Shown: piece by piece, positions 9,929 to 18,433 of the stretch
How the letters are laid out: each line of letters begins with the position of its first letter
How positions within the stretch are numbered: position 1 is the stretch's first letter
Source of the DNA: Pirellulaceae bacterium
Lineage (GTDB): Bacteria; Planctomycetota; Planctomycetia; Pirellulales; Pirellulaceae
Length of the DNA: 64,000 bases
Direction: 5' to 3'
Assembly (NCBI GenBank): GCA_022448645.1
Contig: JAKVBZ010000015.1
Coordinates: forward strand, 1 to 64,000
Made by a program: the position numbers and the translations under genes
Notes under the pieces: model-generated
What the model was told of the DNA's origin: nothing
Database searches by the model: none
Seen by the model: the letters and a program-made list of their open reading frames with translations, nothing else

Positions 9929-10261
9929 ATGCGACGCAATGCACAACAAATTGTCGAGCAAGGCAAGAAGACTCGGTTGGTTCTTGAACCACATCAGGTC
10001 ATCTTGAAGCCGTTAGTGACTGAAAAAGGGATGCGGCGTTCTTATCGGGACAACCAGTATGCCTTTGAGGTGAATCCACTGGCGACAAAGATCGATATTC
10101 GTCGCTCGGTGGAAAGTTTGTTTGATGTGAAGGTTATTAAAGTTCGTACTCAGACTCGGCACGGCAAGCCGCGTCGATACCGTTTTCGTTTTGGGCGGAC
10201 TAAGTCTTGGAAGAAGGCGGTTGTGACGCTGGACAAAGAGCAGCGGATTGACTTTTTCTAG
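9929..10261 (+). CDS. rplW: 50S ribosomal protein L23
   Basis: L23 surrounds the tunnel exit and docks trigger factor and SRP. The C-terminal 90 residues are typical: HQVILKPLVTEKGMR, then FEVNPLATKIDIRRSVESLFDVKV, then the basic RTRHGK-type loop. I choose ATG 9929 (110 residues) because AGGTGG lies eight bases upstream; a GTG at 9917 would add four residues. The roughly 20-residue N-terminal extension before the fold is longer than in E. coli. Confidence 0.95.
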   Translation: MRRNAQQIVEQGKKTRLVLEPHQVILKPLVTEKGMRRSYRDNQYAFEVNPLATKIDIRRSVESLFDVKVIKVRTQTRHGKPRRYRFRFGRTKSWKKAVVTLDKEQRIDFF

Positions 10262-10382
10262 GGTGGGTGTTTTTGGGTGGTGATGAGCCAATTTTTTGTA
10301 GGTAAGGGCTTGGGTTTGTCGGTTAGCGAAGTGGTCGGGTAAGGGCAGCGACTTAACGACGGGGTCATAACGGGACGCAATT

Positions 10383-11237
10383 ATGGGAATTCGACGCTAT
10401 AAACCGACTTCACCTGGACGGCGTGGAGCCACTGTGAGTGACTTCGCTGATTTAACGTCTGGCGTCAAGCCGGAAAAGAAGTTGCTGCGTCCTGTGCGGA
10501 AAAAGGGCGGTCGAAATAATCAAGGGAAGATTACGGTTAGGCATCGTGGTGGCGGGCATAAGCGTCGCTATCGCGTGATTGATTTCCGTCGAGATAAAGA
10601 TGGGGTGCCGGCTCGCGTGGCGGCTATCCAGTACGATCCCAATCGGAGTGCTCGGATTGCTTTGTTGCATTATGTGGACGGAGAAAAGCGATACATTATT
10701 GCCCCTGATGGCCTGGGTGTGGGGGCTATGGTAGAGAGCGGTCCTGAATCTCCTCCGTCGGTCGGGAATTGTTTGCCGATGTCGAAGATTCCATTGGGTT
10801 CGAGTGTGCACAGCATTGAGATGCAGCCAGGGCGTGGAGCCGTCATGTGTCGGAGTGCTGGTTCCAGTGCGACGTTGGTGGCTCGTGAGGCAGGCTGGGC
10901 TCAGTTAAATCTGCCAAGTGGTGAAATTCGGCGTATTCCTTCGGCTTGTCGGGCCACCATTGGGTCTGTTGGTAATTCCGACCATATGGGTATTGTTTTG
11001 GGTAAAGCGGGCCGGAAGCGTTGGCTGGGGCGCAGGCCTCATGTACGCGGTACGGCGATGAATCCGATTGATCACCCGCATGGTGGTGGCGAGGGTCGGA
11101 CGAAGGGGGGGCGCCATCCGGTAAGTCCTTCCGGAAAGTCTGCCAAGGGTGGGTCGACTCGACAGAAGCGCAAGCCGTCCAACGCGGCTATTGTGCGTCG
11201 TCGTCGGTCCAAGCGGTATGGACAGTTGGCGAAGTAA
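10383..11237 (+). CDS. rplB: 50S ribosomal protein L2
   Basis: L2 is a large conserved protein near the peptidyl transferase centre and helps join the subunits. The product of 284 residues carries [13 protein letters not shown], the [16 protein letters not shown] segment, the SH3-like core, and the C-terminal [18 protein letters not shown] signature with its conserved histidine. Length is close to the usual 275. It follows rplW after 121 bp with no other gene between. Confidence 0.98.
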   Translation: MGIRRYKPTSPGRRGATVSDFADLTSGVKPEKKLLRPVRKKGGRNNQGKITVRHRGGGHKRRYRVIDFRRDKDGVPARVAAIQYDPNRSARIALLHYVDGEKRYIIAPDGLGVGAMVESGPESPPSVGNCLPMSKIPLGSSVHSIEMQPGRGAVMCRSAGSSATLVAREAGWAQLNLPSGEIRRIPSACRATIGSVGNSDHMGIVLGKAGRKRWLGRRPHVRGTAMNPIDHPHGGGEGRTKGGRHPVSPSGKSAKGGSTRQKRKPSNAAIVRRRRSKRYGQLAK

Positions 11238-11291
11238 CCATCGTGAGAATGTGATCCGTGAATTAGCGAAGTCACGAACAGCGGAGATAAG

Positions 11292-11561
11292 ATGTCGCGT
11301 TCATTAAAAAAAGGGCCTTTTGTTGATGCTAGGTTGTATACGAAGGTCCAGAAGCTGGATTCGTTAGGGCGTAAGGATTCGATTCGAACCTGGGCCCGAG
11401 CTTGCACGATTGTCCCTGAATTTGTGGGGCATACGTTTATGGTTCACAACGGTAAGCAGCACATGAAGGTGTTTGTCACCGAGGAGATGGTTGGACATAA
11501 GTTGGGTGAGTTTGCTCCTACCCGGGTCTTTCGTGGCCACGGTGGCAAAGGGAAGAGGTAA
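11292..11561 (+). CDS. rpsS: 30S ribosomal protein S19
   Basis: S19 sits in the 30S head near the A-site finger. The 89-residue product has the typical [15 protein letters not shown] start, the [26 protein letters not shown] core split across two strands, and the KLGEFAPTR motif. A clear GGAG six bases before the ATG supports the start. Confidence 0.98.
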   Translation: MSRSLKKGPFVDARLYTKVQKLDSLGRKDSIRTWARACTIVPEFVGHTFMVHNGKQHMKVFVTEEMVGHKLGEFAPTRVFRGHGGKGKR

Positions 11562-11572
11562 GGTGAGCTGTC

Positions 11573-12001
11573 ATGGGATTCAAGGCATCACATCGGTACG
11601 CTCGTATTAGTGCTAGTAAGGTTCGACCTTTGGCTGATATGGTGCGGGGCAAGCTGGCAGATGAAGCATTGGCCGTATTGCGATTTCAGCCTCAGCGCGG
11701 AGCGAGGCTTTTGGAGAAGGTGATCAAGAGTGCGTTGGGCAGTGCTCAGGATCCGGAGCAGACTCGGAACCTTAGTGTCAATGTAAAGCGTTTGGTTGTC
11801 AGTGAGGCTCGGGTGGATGGTGGTCCTATGTTTAAGCGTGTTCGGCCTCGGGCGCGTGGTATGGCACATGTGATCAAGAAGCGGATGGCTCACATTCATA
11901 TCGAGTTAGATGACTTGAGTGGATCGCAGGCGATGTCGACGGCGGTAGCCACTGATCGAGCGTTAGCTGATCAGGCGGAAGGTGAGGCTGGCGAAGAGTA
12001 G
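11573..12001 (+). CDS. rplV: 50S ribosomal protein L22
   Basis: L22 lines the exit tunnel with a long beta-hairpin. The product shows ASKVRPLADMVRGK near the N-terminus and the hairpin GPMFKRVRPRARGMAHVIKKR. At 142 residues it is longer than the usual 110-120 because of an acidic Ala/Glu-rich tail ending DQAEGEAGEE. The tail is seen directly; no role is known to me. Confidence 0.97.
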   Translation: MGFKASHRYARISASKVRPLADMVRGKLADEALAVLRFQPQRGARLLEKVIKSALGSAQDPEQTRNLSVNVKRLVVSEARVDGGPMFKRVRPRARGMAHVIKKRMAHIHIELDDLSGSQAMSTAVATDRALADQAEGEAGEE

Positions 12002-12070
12002 CGGTCAGCGGTAAGTTGTTGGTAATGAATCGCCGGGTGTGAAGGGTGAAGTCAGAAGGAAGGTAGCGAC

Positions 12071-12784
12071 ATGGGACAAAAGGTAAACCCGATTGGTTTT
12101 CGCACGGGGATTGTAAGGGGCTGGCAGAGCCGCTGGTATGCTTCGAAGCAAGATTTTTCGTCGTTGCTGCTTGAAGATTACCGACTGCGTAAGTTCATTA
12201 AGCAGCATCCTAACAAGCCTCAATACCGCCAGGCTGGTGTGGATCGCATTGAGATTGAGCGGACGCGCGATGAGGTCAAGGTGGTGTTGTATGTGGCGCG
12301 TCCTGGTTTGATTATTGGTAAGAAGGGTCAGGAAATCGACCTGTTGCAGAGTGAGTTGCAAAATCTGATTGGCCGTCGGGTGAACTTGAAAATCGAAGAG
12401 ATATCCAAGCCCGAATTGCAGGGCCAGTTGGTTGCCGAAGAGGTTGCAGCTCAGCTTTCCAAGCGTTCTAGTTTTCGCCGGACCATGAAGCGGACGTTAG
12501 AGCAGACGATGGAGGCGGGTGCGAAGGGGATTAAAATTCAGTTATCGGGCCGTTTGGGTGGAGCGGAAATGGCTCGCCGGGAAAAACAAATCGCCGGATC
12601 GATTCCGTTGAGTACAATTCGGGCAAAAATCGACTACGGCTTTACTGAGGCTAGAACGCCGCAGGGGAATATTGGCGTTCAAGTTTGGATTAATCAGGGT
12701 ACCTACGAGGGAGGTGGCAGCGATGGCGATGATGCCGAAGCGGGTCAAGCACCGAAAGTACCAAAGAAGACGTATAAAAGGTAA
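12071..12784 (+). CDS. rpsC: 30S ribosomal protein S3
   Basis: S3 forms part of the mRNA entry site and has helicase activity with S4. The 237-residue product starts MGQKVNPIGFRTGI, contains the KH motif VARPGLIIGKKGQEID, and the C-terminal domain with SGRLGGAEMAR and YGFTEARTPQGNIGVQVWI. The last part, an acidic then basic tail (DGDDAEAGQAPK), lies in DNA that is also the 5' end of rplP in another frame, so the two genes overlap by 62 bases. Confidence 0.98.
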   Translation: MGQKVNPIGFRTGIVRGWQSRWYASKQDFSSLLLEDYRLRKFIKQHPNKPQYRQAGVDRIEIERTRDEVKVVLYVARPGLIIGKKGQEIDLLQSELQNLIGRRVNLKIEEISKPELQGQLVAEEVAAQLSKRSSFRRTMKRTLEQTMEAGAKGIKIQLSGRLGGAEMARREKQIAGSIPLSTIRAKIDYGFTEARTPQGNIGVQVWINQGTYEGGGSDGDDAEAGQAPKVPKKTYKR

Positions 12785-13139
12785 CGCGACTCGCGGAAAC
12801 CGAGTGGTCTTTGGTGATTTTGGTTTGCAGGCGACTGAGGGTGGCTGGATAAGCGCGCAGACCATTGAGGCTGGGCGTATTGCTGCCCAGCAGTACATCC
12901 GCGGTGAAGGTAGGTTGTATATTCGGGTCTTCCCTCACAAGTCCGTTTCGTCGACGCCTTTGGAAACTCGTATGGGCAAAGGTAAGGGTGAGCCGGATTT
13001 TTGGACTGCCGTCGTGCGTCCGGGGACAGTGTTGTATGAGGTGGGTGGCGTTAGTGAGGAAGCGGCTCGAGTCTGCTTTGCTCGGCTGGCCCACAAGATG
13101 CCGTTAGGTTGTCGCATGTTGAAGCGACGCATGGCTTGA
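12723..13139 (+). CDS. rplP: 50S ribosomal protein L16
   Basis: L16 helps position A-site tRNA on the 50S subunit. The start is placed at ATG 12723 (MAMMPKRVKHRKYQ), with GAGGTGG about six bases upstream; ATG 12729 and 12732 are alternatives. This gives 138 residues. Conserved features are the MPKRVK(H/Y)RK start, RGNRVVFGDFGLQA, RVFPHKSVSSTPLETRMGKGKG split over two strands, and the ending LPLGC-like segment KMPLGCRMLKRR. Its first 62 bases lie inside the 3' end of rpsC in a different frame, suggesting translational coupling. Confidence 0.96.
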   Translation: MAMMPKRVKHRKYQRRRIKGNATRGNRVVFGDFGLQATEGGWISAQTIEAGRIAAQQYIRGEGRLYIRVFPHKSVSSTPLETRMGKGKGEPDFWTAVVRPGTVLYEVGGVSEEAARVCFARLAHKMPLGCRMLKRRMA

Positions 13140-13193
13140 CGGCGAATGCTGTGTTGGAGTGGAATTAGAGGCTGTATGGGAACAGGCAGGGAA

Positions 13194-13227
13194 CTGAATC
13201 AGAGACAGTGCTGAATCAGAGACAGTG
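13194..13227 (+). repeat. 17-bp tandem duplication between rplP and rpmC
   Basis: CTGAATCAGAGACAGTG is present twice back to back (13194-13210, 13211-13227) in the 141-bp gap. It looks like a recent slippage event, similar in kind to the array after rpsL. No coding or hairpin role is visible. Confidence 0.9.
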
Positions 13228-13280
13228 ATTGTGACGCAGGGATTCCTGGGTTACGGGGTGAATAGCACGGTAAGCCGATC

Positions 13281-13508
13281 ATGACGAAAGCGTCCGAATT
13301 ACGTGAAATGAGTGATGAGCAATTGGTGCTCACGTTGAAGGAGACTGCGGATAACTTGTTCCACTTGCGCATCCAGGCGCAAACGGAGAGGTTGGACGCA
13401 CCTAGTGAGATTCGAAGGAATCGGCGGACGATTGCACGAATCAAGACTTTGCAGCGTGAACGCGAATTGACCGTGGCGAAGGGTAAAGGTTCAGTTGATG
13501 CGAGTTAG
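13281..13508 (+). CDS. rpmC: 50S ribosomal protein L29
   Basis: L29 is a small two-helix protein near the tunnel exit next to L23. The 75-residue product has KASELREMSDEQLVLTLKE, then a second helix with IRRNRRTIARIKTLQRERE, the usual L29 ending. Length is a little above the common 65. It lies between rplP and rpsQ as expected. Confidence 0.95.
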   Translation: MTKASELREMSDEQLVLTLKETADNLFHLRIQAQTERLDAPSEIRRNRRTIARIKTLQRERELTVAKGKGSVDAS

Positions 13509-13633
13509 TTGCCGGGTTTATTGGTAGTTAGCGGCGGTGTGACCTGTGTGAGTGGCCTTTCGGAGCCTGGCAGATTGTTGGCGTGGGTGCCTGATGGGAA
13601 TCGACGAATTAAATAACATTTTTCGAGAAGAAT

Positions 13634-13900
13634 ATGCCTAAGAAAGTCGCCGTTGGTGTCGTTGCGAGTGCCAAGATGGAACAGACGCGTCGCGTGGAGA
13701 TTCCACGTTTGGTGAAACACAGGGCGTACGGTAAATACGTGCGGCGAAAAACGGTTTGTTACGTTCACGACGAAGAGAATGAATCGAGTGAAGGTGACAC
13801 AGTAGAGATCACTGAATGTCGGCCCTTGTCGAAGACCAAGCGTTGGAAGTTATTACGGGTCGTTGAAAAGAGTACGGCTGTTGACATTGGAAGTATGTAG
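13634..13900 (+). CDS. rpsQ: 30S ribosomal protein S17
   Basis: S17 is an OB-fold protein that binds 16S rRNA early in assembly. The 88-residue product shows [20 protein letters not shown], then [16 protein letters not shown] and [20 protein letters not shown], which are the classic S17 strands. Gaps of 125 and 134 bases flank it; these hold no recognisable gene. Confidence 0.96.
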   Translation: MPKKVAVGVVASAKMEQTRRVEIPRLVKHRAYGKYVRRKTVCYVHDEENESSEGDTVEITECRPLSKTKRWKLLRVVEKSTAVDIGSM

Positions 13901-14034
13901 TCGTGTTTGTAGCCATGTTGTGAAGCACATATTGAGTTTCGCAGCAAGGAAGCTGGTTTTAAGGACGGGCTTGGCTTCGTAAAATGAGTCTGGTGAGAAG
14001 GTAAGATTAGCGGGAAACAAAGGGATATCTGGCG

Positions 14035-14403
14035 ATGATTCAACAGGAAACACGGCTTGTCGTGGCCGACAACACAGGTGCCAAGGAGGTGATGTGTATC
14101 AAGGTGTTGGGGGGCACGCGCCGTCGGTTTGCTGGCTTGGGTGATATTATTGTTTGCAGTGTCAAGCAGGTGATTCCTGGGAGTGAAATCAAGAAAAAGT
14201 CGATCGTGAGAGCTGTCATCGTGCGTTGTAAGCAGCCTACGCGTCGCAGGGATGGTAGTTACATCCGATTCGACAGTAACGCAGTCGTTATTATTGACAA
14301 CGACCGAAATCCTCGGGGCACACGTATTTTCGGTGCGGTCGCTCGAGAGTTGCGAGAATGTAATTTTATGAAAATTGTGAGCCTCGCCAGCGAGGTACTG
14401 TGA
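14035..14403 (+). CDS. rplN: 50S ribosomal protein L14
   Basis: L14 forms an intersubunit bridge and is the docking site of silencing factor RsfS. The 122-residue product starts [19 protein letters not shown] and contains [29 protein letters not shown] and the ending [19 protein letters not shown], all diagnostic. Its TGA overlaps the ATG of rplX by one base (TGATG). Confidence 0.98.
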   Translation: MIQQETRLVVADNTGAKEVMCIKVLGGTRRRFAGLGDIIVCSVKQVIPGSEIKKKSIVRAVIVRCKQPTRRRDGSYIRFDSNAVVIIDNDRNPRGTRIFGAVARELRECNFMKIVSLASEVL

Positions 14404-14750
14404 TGCATATCAAGATAGATGACACAGTCGAGGTCATTACTGGTGAAGACAAGGGTGTACGTGGCAAGGTTTTGCGGGTCGACCACGCAGCGAGAAAAGT
14501 GGTTATCGAGGGTGTCAACCGTATTTATAAGCACGTTCGCCGCAGTCAAAAGAACCCTCAAGGCGGACGGTTGTCCAAGGAAATGCCGGTAGCCATGTCG
14601 AATGTGAAAGTTGTCTGTTCCTCCTGCGGTGAGGCGGCTCGGACAGGGATTCGGTACTTGAAGGATGGCGGCAAGGAGCGGTTTTGTAAGAAGTGCGGTA
14701 AGGGTAACGCTACCATTGCTCCGCCTCGTGCGGCACACGCGACGGAATAG
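14403..14750 (+). CDS. rplX: 50S ribosomal protein L24 (zinc-ribbon form)
   Basis: L24 starts 50S assembly. From ATG 14403 it has 115 residues (GTG 14400 would add one). The KOW motif is visible in VEVITGEDKGVRGKVLRVD, followed by VNRIYKHVRRSQKNPQGGRL. The C-terminal half has two CxxC pairs (CSSC and CKKC), the zinc-binding variant also known from Thermus-type L24. The one-base overlap with rplN suggests coupled translation. Confidence 0.96.
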   Translation: MHIKIDDTVEVITGEDKGVRGKVLRVDHAARKVVIEGVNRIYKHVRRSQKNPQGGRLSKEMPVAMSNVKVVCSSCGEAARTGIRYLKDGGKERFCKKCGKGNATIAPPRAAHATE

Positions 14751-14758
14751 GTTGAATC

Positions 14759-15349
14759 ATGGCCAAAGAAGGTTCATCAAACAACGTACCTCGTTTGCAA
14801 CAGCAGTTTCAGGAGGAAATCCTGCCATCTTTGGCGGAGAGTTTTTCTCGTGAAAACCTCTTGTCGTTGCCTCGTGTCACGAAGGTGACAGTGAGCATGG
14901 GGGTGGGCAGTGCGATTGCAGATAAGAAAAATTTAGAAACGGCTACGGATGCGTTAACGCAGATAACGGGCCAGAAACCTAAGATCACGAAGGCGCGAAA
15001 ATCGATTGCCGGCTTCCGCTTGCGTGAAGGGGTGCCCATTGGTTGCATGGTGACTCTACGCGGCCAGCGGATGTACGAGTTTTTGGACCGGTTGATTTCC
15101 ATCGCCATCCCTCGTGTCCGCGACTTCCGCGGGCTCAAGCGCACAGCGTTTGATGGGCAGGGCAATTATAGTATGGGGCTTAGCGAACAGTTGGTGTTCC
15201 CTGAGCTAAACCCGGACAAGTTTTCCAATCCTCAGGGGATGAACATTGCCATTTCCACCACGGCGAACAGTGACGACGAAGCTCGTGAGTTGCTGACTCG
15301 GTTGGGGATGCCATTTACCCGTGACGATGTACCGGATGGTCCGGCGTAG
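14759..15349 (+). CDS. rplE: 50S ribosomal protein L5
   Basis: L5 binds 5S rRNA and contacts the P-site tRNA side of the central protuberance. The 196-residue product contains LPRVTKVTVSMGVGSA, ITGQKPKITKARKSIAGFRLR split over two strands, the RGQRMYEFLDRLISIAIPRVRDFRG region and the NMGL-type turn. A 13-residue N-terminal extension and a short C-terminal tail make it slightly longer than the common 180. Eight bases separate it from rplX. Confidence 0.97.
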   Translation: MAKEGSSNNVPRLQQQFQEEILPSLAESFSRENLLSLPRVTKVTVSMGVGSAIADKKNLETATDALTQITGQKPKITKARKSIAGFRLREGVPIGCMVTLRGQRMYEFLDRLISIAIPRVRDFRGLKRTAFDGQGNYSMGLSEQLVFPELNPDKFSNPQGMNIAISTTANSDDEARELLTRLGMPFTRDDVPDGPA

Positions 15350-15420
15350 GTGTTGGCAGGGACGGTTGGGCGTGAACTTCAGGCGGACAGCGGTTCCATT
15401 AAGTGAAATTGGAGTGATTT

Positions 15421-15606
15421 GTGGCAAGTAAATCGAAGGTGGCAAAGGCGAAGCGCGAGCCGAAATACTCGTCGCGACAGGAGCGACGTTGCCAGTTGTG
15501 CGGTCGCCCTAGAGCCGTTTTTCGTAAATTTGGGATCTGTCGAATTTGTTTTCGTAAGATGGCAGATCAGGGACTAATTCCAGGTGTCAAAAAGGCGAGT
15601 TGGTAA
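15421..15606 (+). CDS. rpsN: 30S ribosomal protein S14, zinc form (GTG start)
   Basis: S14 is a late-assembling 30S head protein. This is the short C+ form of 61 residues, with [20 protein letters not shown] giving the four zinc-binding cysteines, and the ending [11 protein letters not shown]. The start is GTG 15421 with GGAG six bases upstream. The zinc-independent long form is not seen here. Confidence 0.97.
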   Translation: MASKSKVAKAKREPKYSSRQERRCQLCGRPRAVFRKFGICRICFRKMADQGLIPGVKKASW

Positions 15607-15621
15607 GGGGATGTTAAGCCT

Positions 15622-16017
15622 ATGATGACCGATCCCATCGCCGACATGCTTACTCGGATCCGCAATGCGGTACGTATCGAGCGAGCTCATGTCGACATGC
15701 CGTACTCTAAAGTCAAGCGTGGTCTTGCAGAAGTCCTGAAGCGAGAGGGCTTTATTTGGGACTGGGCGCAAGTTGAAGCCCAGCCAGTAGATCAATTGCG
15801 TTTGGAACTGAAATACGGCCCTAATGGTGAACAAGTGATTCGTCATATTAAACGAGTTAGCAAGCCTGGGCGCAGGATTTACAGCGGCTCGAAAAAGCTG
15901 CAGCCTGTTCTTAATGGCCTTGGTATTTCGGTCGTCAGCACCAGTCGAGGTGTGTTGAGTGATCGAGAGGCGCGCCAGAAAAACCTGGGCGGCGAAGTAT
16001 TATGTGAGCTGTGGTAA
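15622..16017 (+). CDS. rpsH: 30S ribosomal protein S8
   Basis: S8 binds the central 16S domain and in E. coli represses its own operon. The 131-residue product starts MMTDPIADMLTRIRNA and contains the diagnostic C-terminal ISVVSTSRGVLSDREAR and GGEVLCELW. An alternative start one codon later (ATG 15625) is equally good. One base separates its stop from rplF. Confidence 0.97.
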   Translation: MMTDPIADMLTRIRNAVRIERAHVDMPYSKVKRGLAEVLKREGFIWDWAQVEAQPVDQLRLELKYGPNGEQVIRHIKRVSKPGRRIYSGSKKLQPVLNGLGISVVSTSRGVLSDREARQKNLGGEVLCELW

Positions 16018-16018
16018 T

Positions 16019-16561
16019 ATGTCACGACTTGGAAAAAAACCAGTTGCCGTACCGGACGGTGCCAAAGTAGTCATTCAGGGCCGCGCGATTGAAGTCGAGG
16101 GTCCGAAGGGCAAGTTAACTTACGAGCATCGTCCCGAAGTGTCGGTGAAGTTTGACGAGGCGAGCCAGCAGGTCGTCGTCGAACGTGAGAGCGATGAGCG
16201 CCAAGCGCGTGCCTTTCATGGATTGACGCGGGCTTTGATTCAAAACATGTGCGTGGGCGTGACGCAGGGGTACGAAAAGCGATTGGAGATCGTGGGAGTC
16301 GGTTACGTCGGTGCTGTGCAGAATAATCAATTGGAGCTGCGGGTTGGTTTCGCCAACGAGATTCACAAGCCGATACCAGTAGGGCTGGATGTTTCATGTC
16401 CTGACCCAACGCATGTTGTTGTTAGTGGATGTGATAAGCAGCAGGTCGGGCAGTTTGCTGCAGAGGTACGGGCGGTACGAAAACCGGAGCCGTACAAGGG
16501 CAAAGGGATCCGGTACCAAGGCGAATACGTTAAGATTAAACCCGGAAAAGCAGCAACCTAA
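16019..16561 (+). CDS. rplF: 50S ribosomal protein L6
   Basis: L6 lies at the base of the L7/L12 stalk near the factor-binding site. From ATG 16019 it has 180 residues, starting MSRLGKKPVAVPDGAKV. The two-domain repeat is visible, with VTQGYEKRLEIVGVGY in the middle and the signature RKPEPYKGKGIRYQGEYVK at the end. The frame extends upstream inside rpsH but that part is not L6-like. Confidence 0.97.
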   Translation: MSRLGKKPVAVPDGAKVVIQGRAIEVEGPKGKLTYEHRPEVSVKFDEASQQVVVERESDERQARAFHGLTRALIQNMCVGVTQGYEKRLEIVGVGYVGAVQNNQLELRVGFANEIHKPIPVGLDVSCPDPTHVVVSGCDKQQVGQFAAEVRAVRKPEPYKGKGIRYQGEYVKIKPGKAAT

Positions 16562-16633
16562 TTCGGAAATGTCTCTGATGACATTGAGGGGCTGTTGAGG
16601 CAGATTGATCCAGCGACACCAGAGGATGAGACG

Positions 16634-16996
16634 GTGAACAAAGATCGAACGACATTGAGACAGCGTCAACGGCGACGGTTTCGCGTACGTAAGTCGGTGA
16701 GTGGAAACTCCGAGCGTCCTCGTCTTTCCGTCTTTCGTAGTCATAAGCACATTTATTGTCAGATCATCGACGATAGCCAGGGACGTACCATTGTTTCAGC
16801 CAGCTCTCGGGATAAAGAAAGTGGGCAAACTTACGGCGGAAATTGTGACTCGGCTGCCAGCGTGGGGAAACGTTTGGCGGAGCGTGCCTTGGAGGCGGGA
16901 ATCAAGCAGGTTTGTTTTGACCGTGGGAGTTGCAAATTCCACGGACGACTGGCGGCACTGGCAGCAGCTGCTCGGGAAGCGGGATTGGGAATATAA
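16634..16996 (+). CDS. rplR: 50S ribosomal protein L18 (GTG start)
   Basis: L18 binds 5S rRNA in the central protuberance. I place the start at GTG 16634 (120 residues) because AGAGGA lies seven bases upstream and the product then begins with the usual basic helix ([18 protein letters not shown]). A TTG at 16595 would add 13 atypical residues. Conserved parts are [20 protein letters not shown] and the ending [24 protein letters not shown]. Confidence 0.95.
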   Translation: MNKDRTTLRQRQRRRFRVRKSVSGNSERPRLSVFRSHKHIYCQIIDDSQGRTIVSASSRDKESGQTYGGNCDSAASVGKRLAERALEAGIKQVCFDRGSCKFHGRLAALAAAAREAGLGI

Positions 16997-17112
16997 TAGG
17001 CGGTGCTCATAGTCCGTATCGACTTCCTTCCTCATTTGAAATTGTCAGGCTGTGTCGTTTTGGCACAGGCCATGTGAACCAAGAAACCACCTATCAACTC
17101 GATTAAGTAACT

Positions 17113-17604
17113 ATGGCCAAAGAAGCAGTAACGACTCGTGGAGAATTGATTGATAAGGTGGTGAAAATCCGCCGTTGTGCAGCGGTGGTTAAAGGTGGCC
17201 GCCGGTTTAGTTTCGCAGCGATGGTCGTTGTTGGTGATACGAACGGCCGAGTGGGATGGGGATACGGAAAGGCGAACGAAGTTCCACCCTGTGTGGAAAA
17301 AGCAGTCAAGCAAGCAAGTCGCAGTCTGATTAACGTACCGCTTGTCGACGGGACGATCCCGCACATTATACATGGGCGGTCTGGTGCTGGACGGGTGGTA
17401 TTGGTTCCTGCTGGACCAGGAACGGGAGTGATTGCGGGAGCTGCGATTCGAGCTGTCTGCGAGGCAGCGGGAATTCATGATATTTTGACCAAGTCTTACG
17501 GTACCAATAATCCGATTTCCATCGTCAAAGCGACATTTGATGCTCTAGAAAATATGCGGACGCAACATGACGTGGAGTTGCTGCGGGGAGTTTCATTGTC
17601 ATGA
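17113..17604 (+). CDS. rpsE: 30S ribosomal protein S5
   Basis: S5 shapes the mRNA path and decoding accuracy. The 163-residue product has [29 protein letters not shown], the [14 protein letters not shown] loop and [19 protein letters not shown]. Its stop overlaps the rplO start by four bases (ATGA). rpmD (L30), which normally lies between these two genes, is absent here, as in many lineages that lack L30. Confidence 0.98.
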   Translation: MAKEAVTTRGELIDKVVKIRRCAAVVKGGRRFSFAAMVVVGDTNGRVGWGYGKANEVPPCVEKAVKQASRSLINVPLVDGTIPHIIHGRSGAGRVVLVPAGPGTGVIAGAAIRAVCEAAGIHDILTKSYGTNNPISIVKATFDALENMRTQHDVELLRGVSLS

Positions 17605-18089
17605 ATCTGAGCGATGTAAATCGAGGGATTAACAAACATAAGAAGCCCAAACGGTTAGGGCGGGGGCCAGGGTCCGGCCACGGAAAAACTTGTGGAAAAG
17701 GTCACAAGGGTCAGCGGTCACGGGCGGGAGCATCTCGTAAGCCAACCTTCCAGGGTGGTGCGATGCCTTTGGTGCGGCGCGTCCCGAAACGCGGTTTTAA
17801 TAATAAGTTTGCGGATGCGATTGCTGTCGTTAACGTGGCAGACCTACAAAAGGCTTTCGATGACGGACAGGAAGTCACTCCCGAGGTTCTGCGGGAGAAA
17901 TCTTTGGCCAATGGCCGGCACGACTTGCTGAAGATACTTGGCAATGGTGAATTGACTAAAAAGTTGACGGTTTCGGCACATCGCTTTAGTCAGTCGGCCA
18001 CAGCCAAAATTGAAAAAGCGGGCGGGAAGATTGTCGTTTTGTCAGGAAAGACGACAGTTGCTGAAAAAAAGAAGATCAATAAGAAGTAG
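17601..18089 (+). CDS. rplO: 50S ribosomal protein L15
   Basis: L15 is a late 50S assembly protein. The 162-residue product has the Gly/Lys-rich N-terminus with [20 protein letters not shown], then [17 protein letters not shown]. The C-terminal domain ends in AEKKKINKK. The four-base overlap with rpsE implies coupled translation. Confidence 0.97.
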   Translation: MNLSDVNRGINKHKKPKRLGRGPGSGHGKTCGKGHKGQRSRAGASRKPTFQGGAMPLVRRVPKRGFNNKFADAIAVVNVADLQKAFDDGQEVTPEVLREKSLANGRHDLLKILGNGELTKKLTVSAHRFSQSATAKIEKAGGKIVVLSGKTTVAEKKKINKK

Positions 18090-18433
18090 GCGGTGGATAA
18101 GTAAGCAATGTTTTTTGTAGGCAATGGATGAGCCTAAAGGATGGCGGCCGTGGTTCGCCCGGCTGGGTGGCTGGCAAAGGATGTAGTCAGGTTCCACTCT
18201 AGTACAGCTCGCCCCGTCCCGCTGTCGGTTGAGACGATGTGTTGGAGTTTGGGTCCGACAAACCATGAATCCTTCCCTAATTCCTCGCCACCGTTCTATG
18301 GCCCTACCTTTGGCTGACGCATAGCTCTCGACAGCATCTGACATGACCTGTCTGGTTTCCCGCCTGAAACGCTTTCACGACATCACAATCAAAACGACTG
18401 ACGGACAACTTCTCTTTCACAGGAAGTAGCGCG
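18090..18433. other. 344-bp gap between rplO and secY, nothing recognised
   Basis: Neither strand holds a convincing gene, RNA or terminator. The last bases contain AGGAAG seven bases before the secY ATG, a good ribosome-binding site. A separate promoter for secY-adk-map is possible but I could not point to one. Confidence 0.5.
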
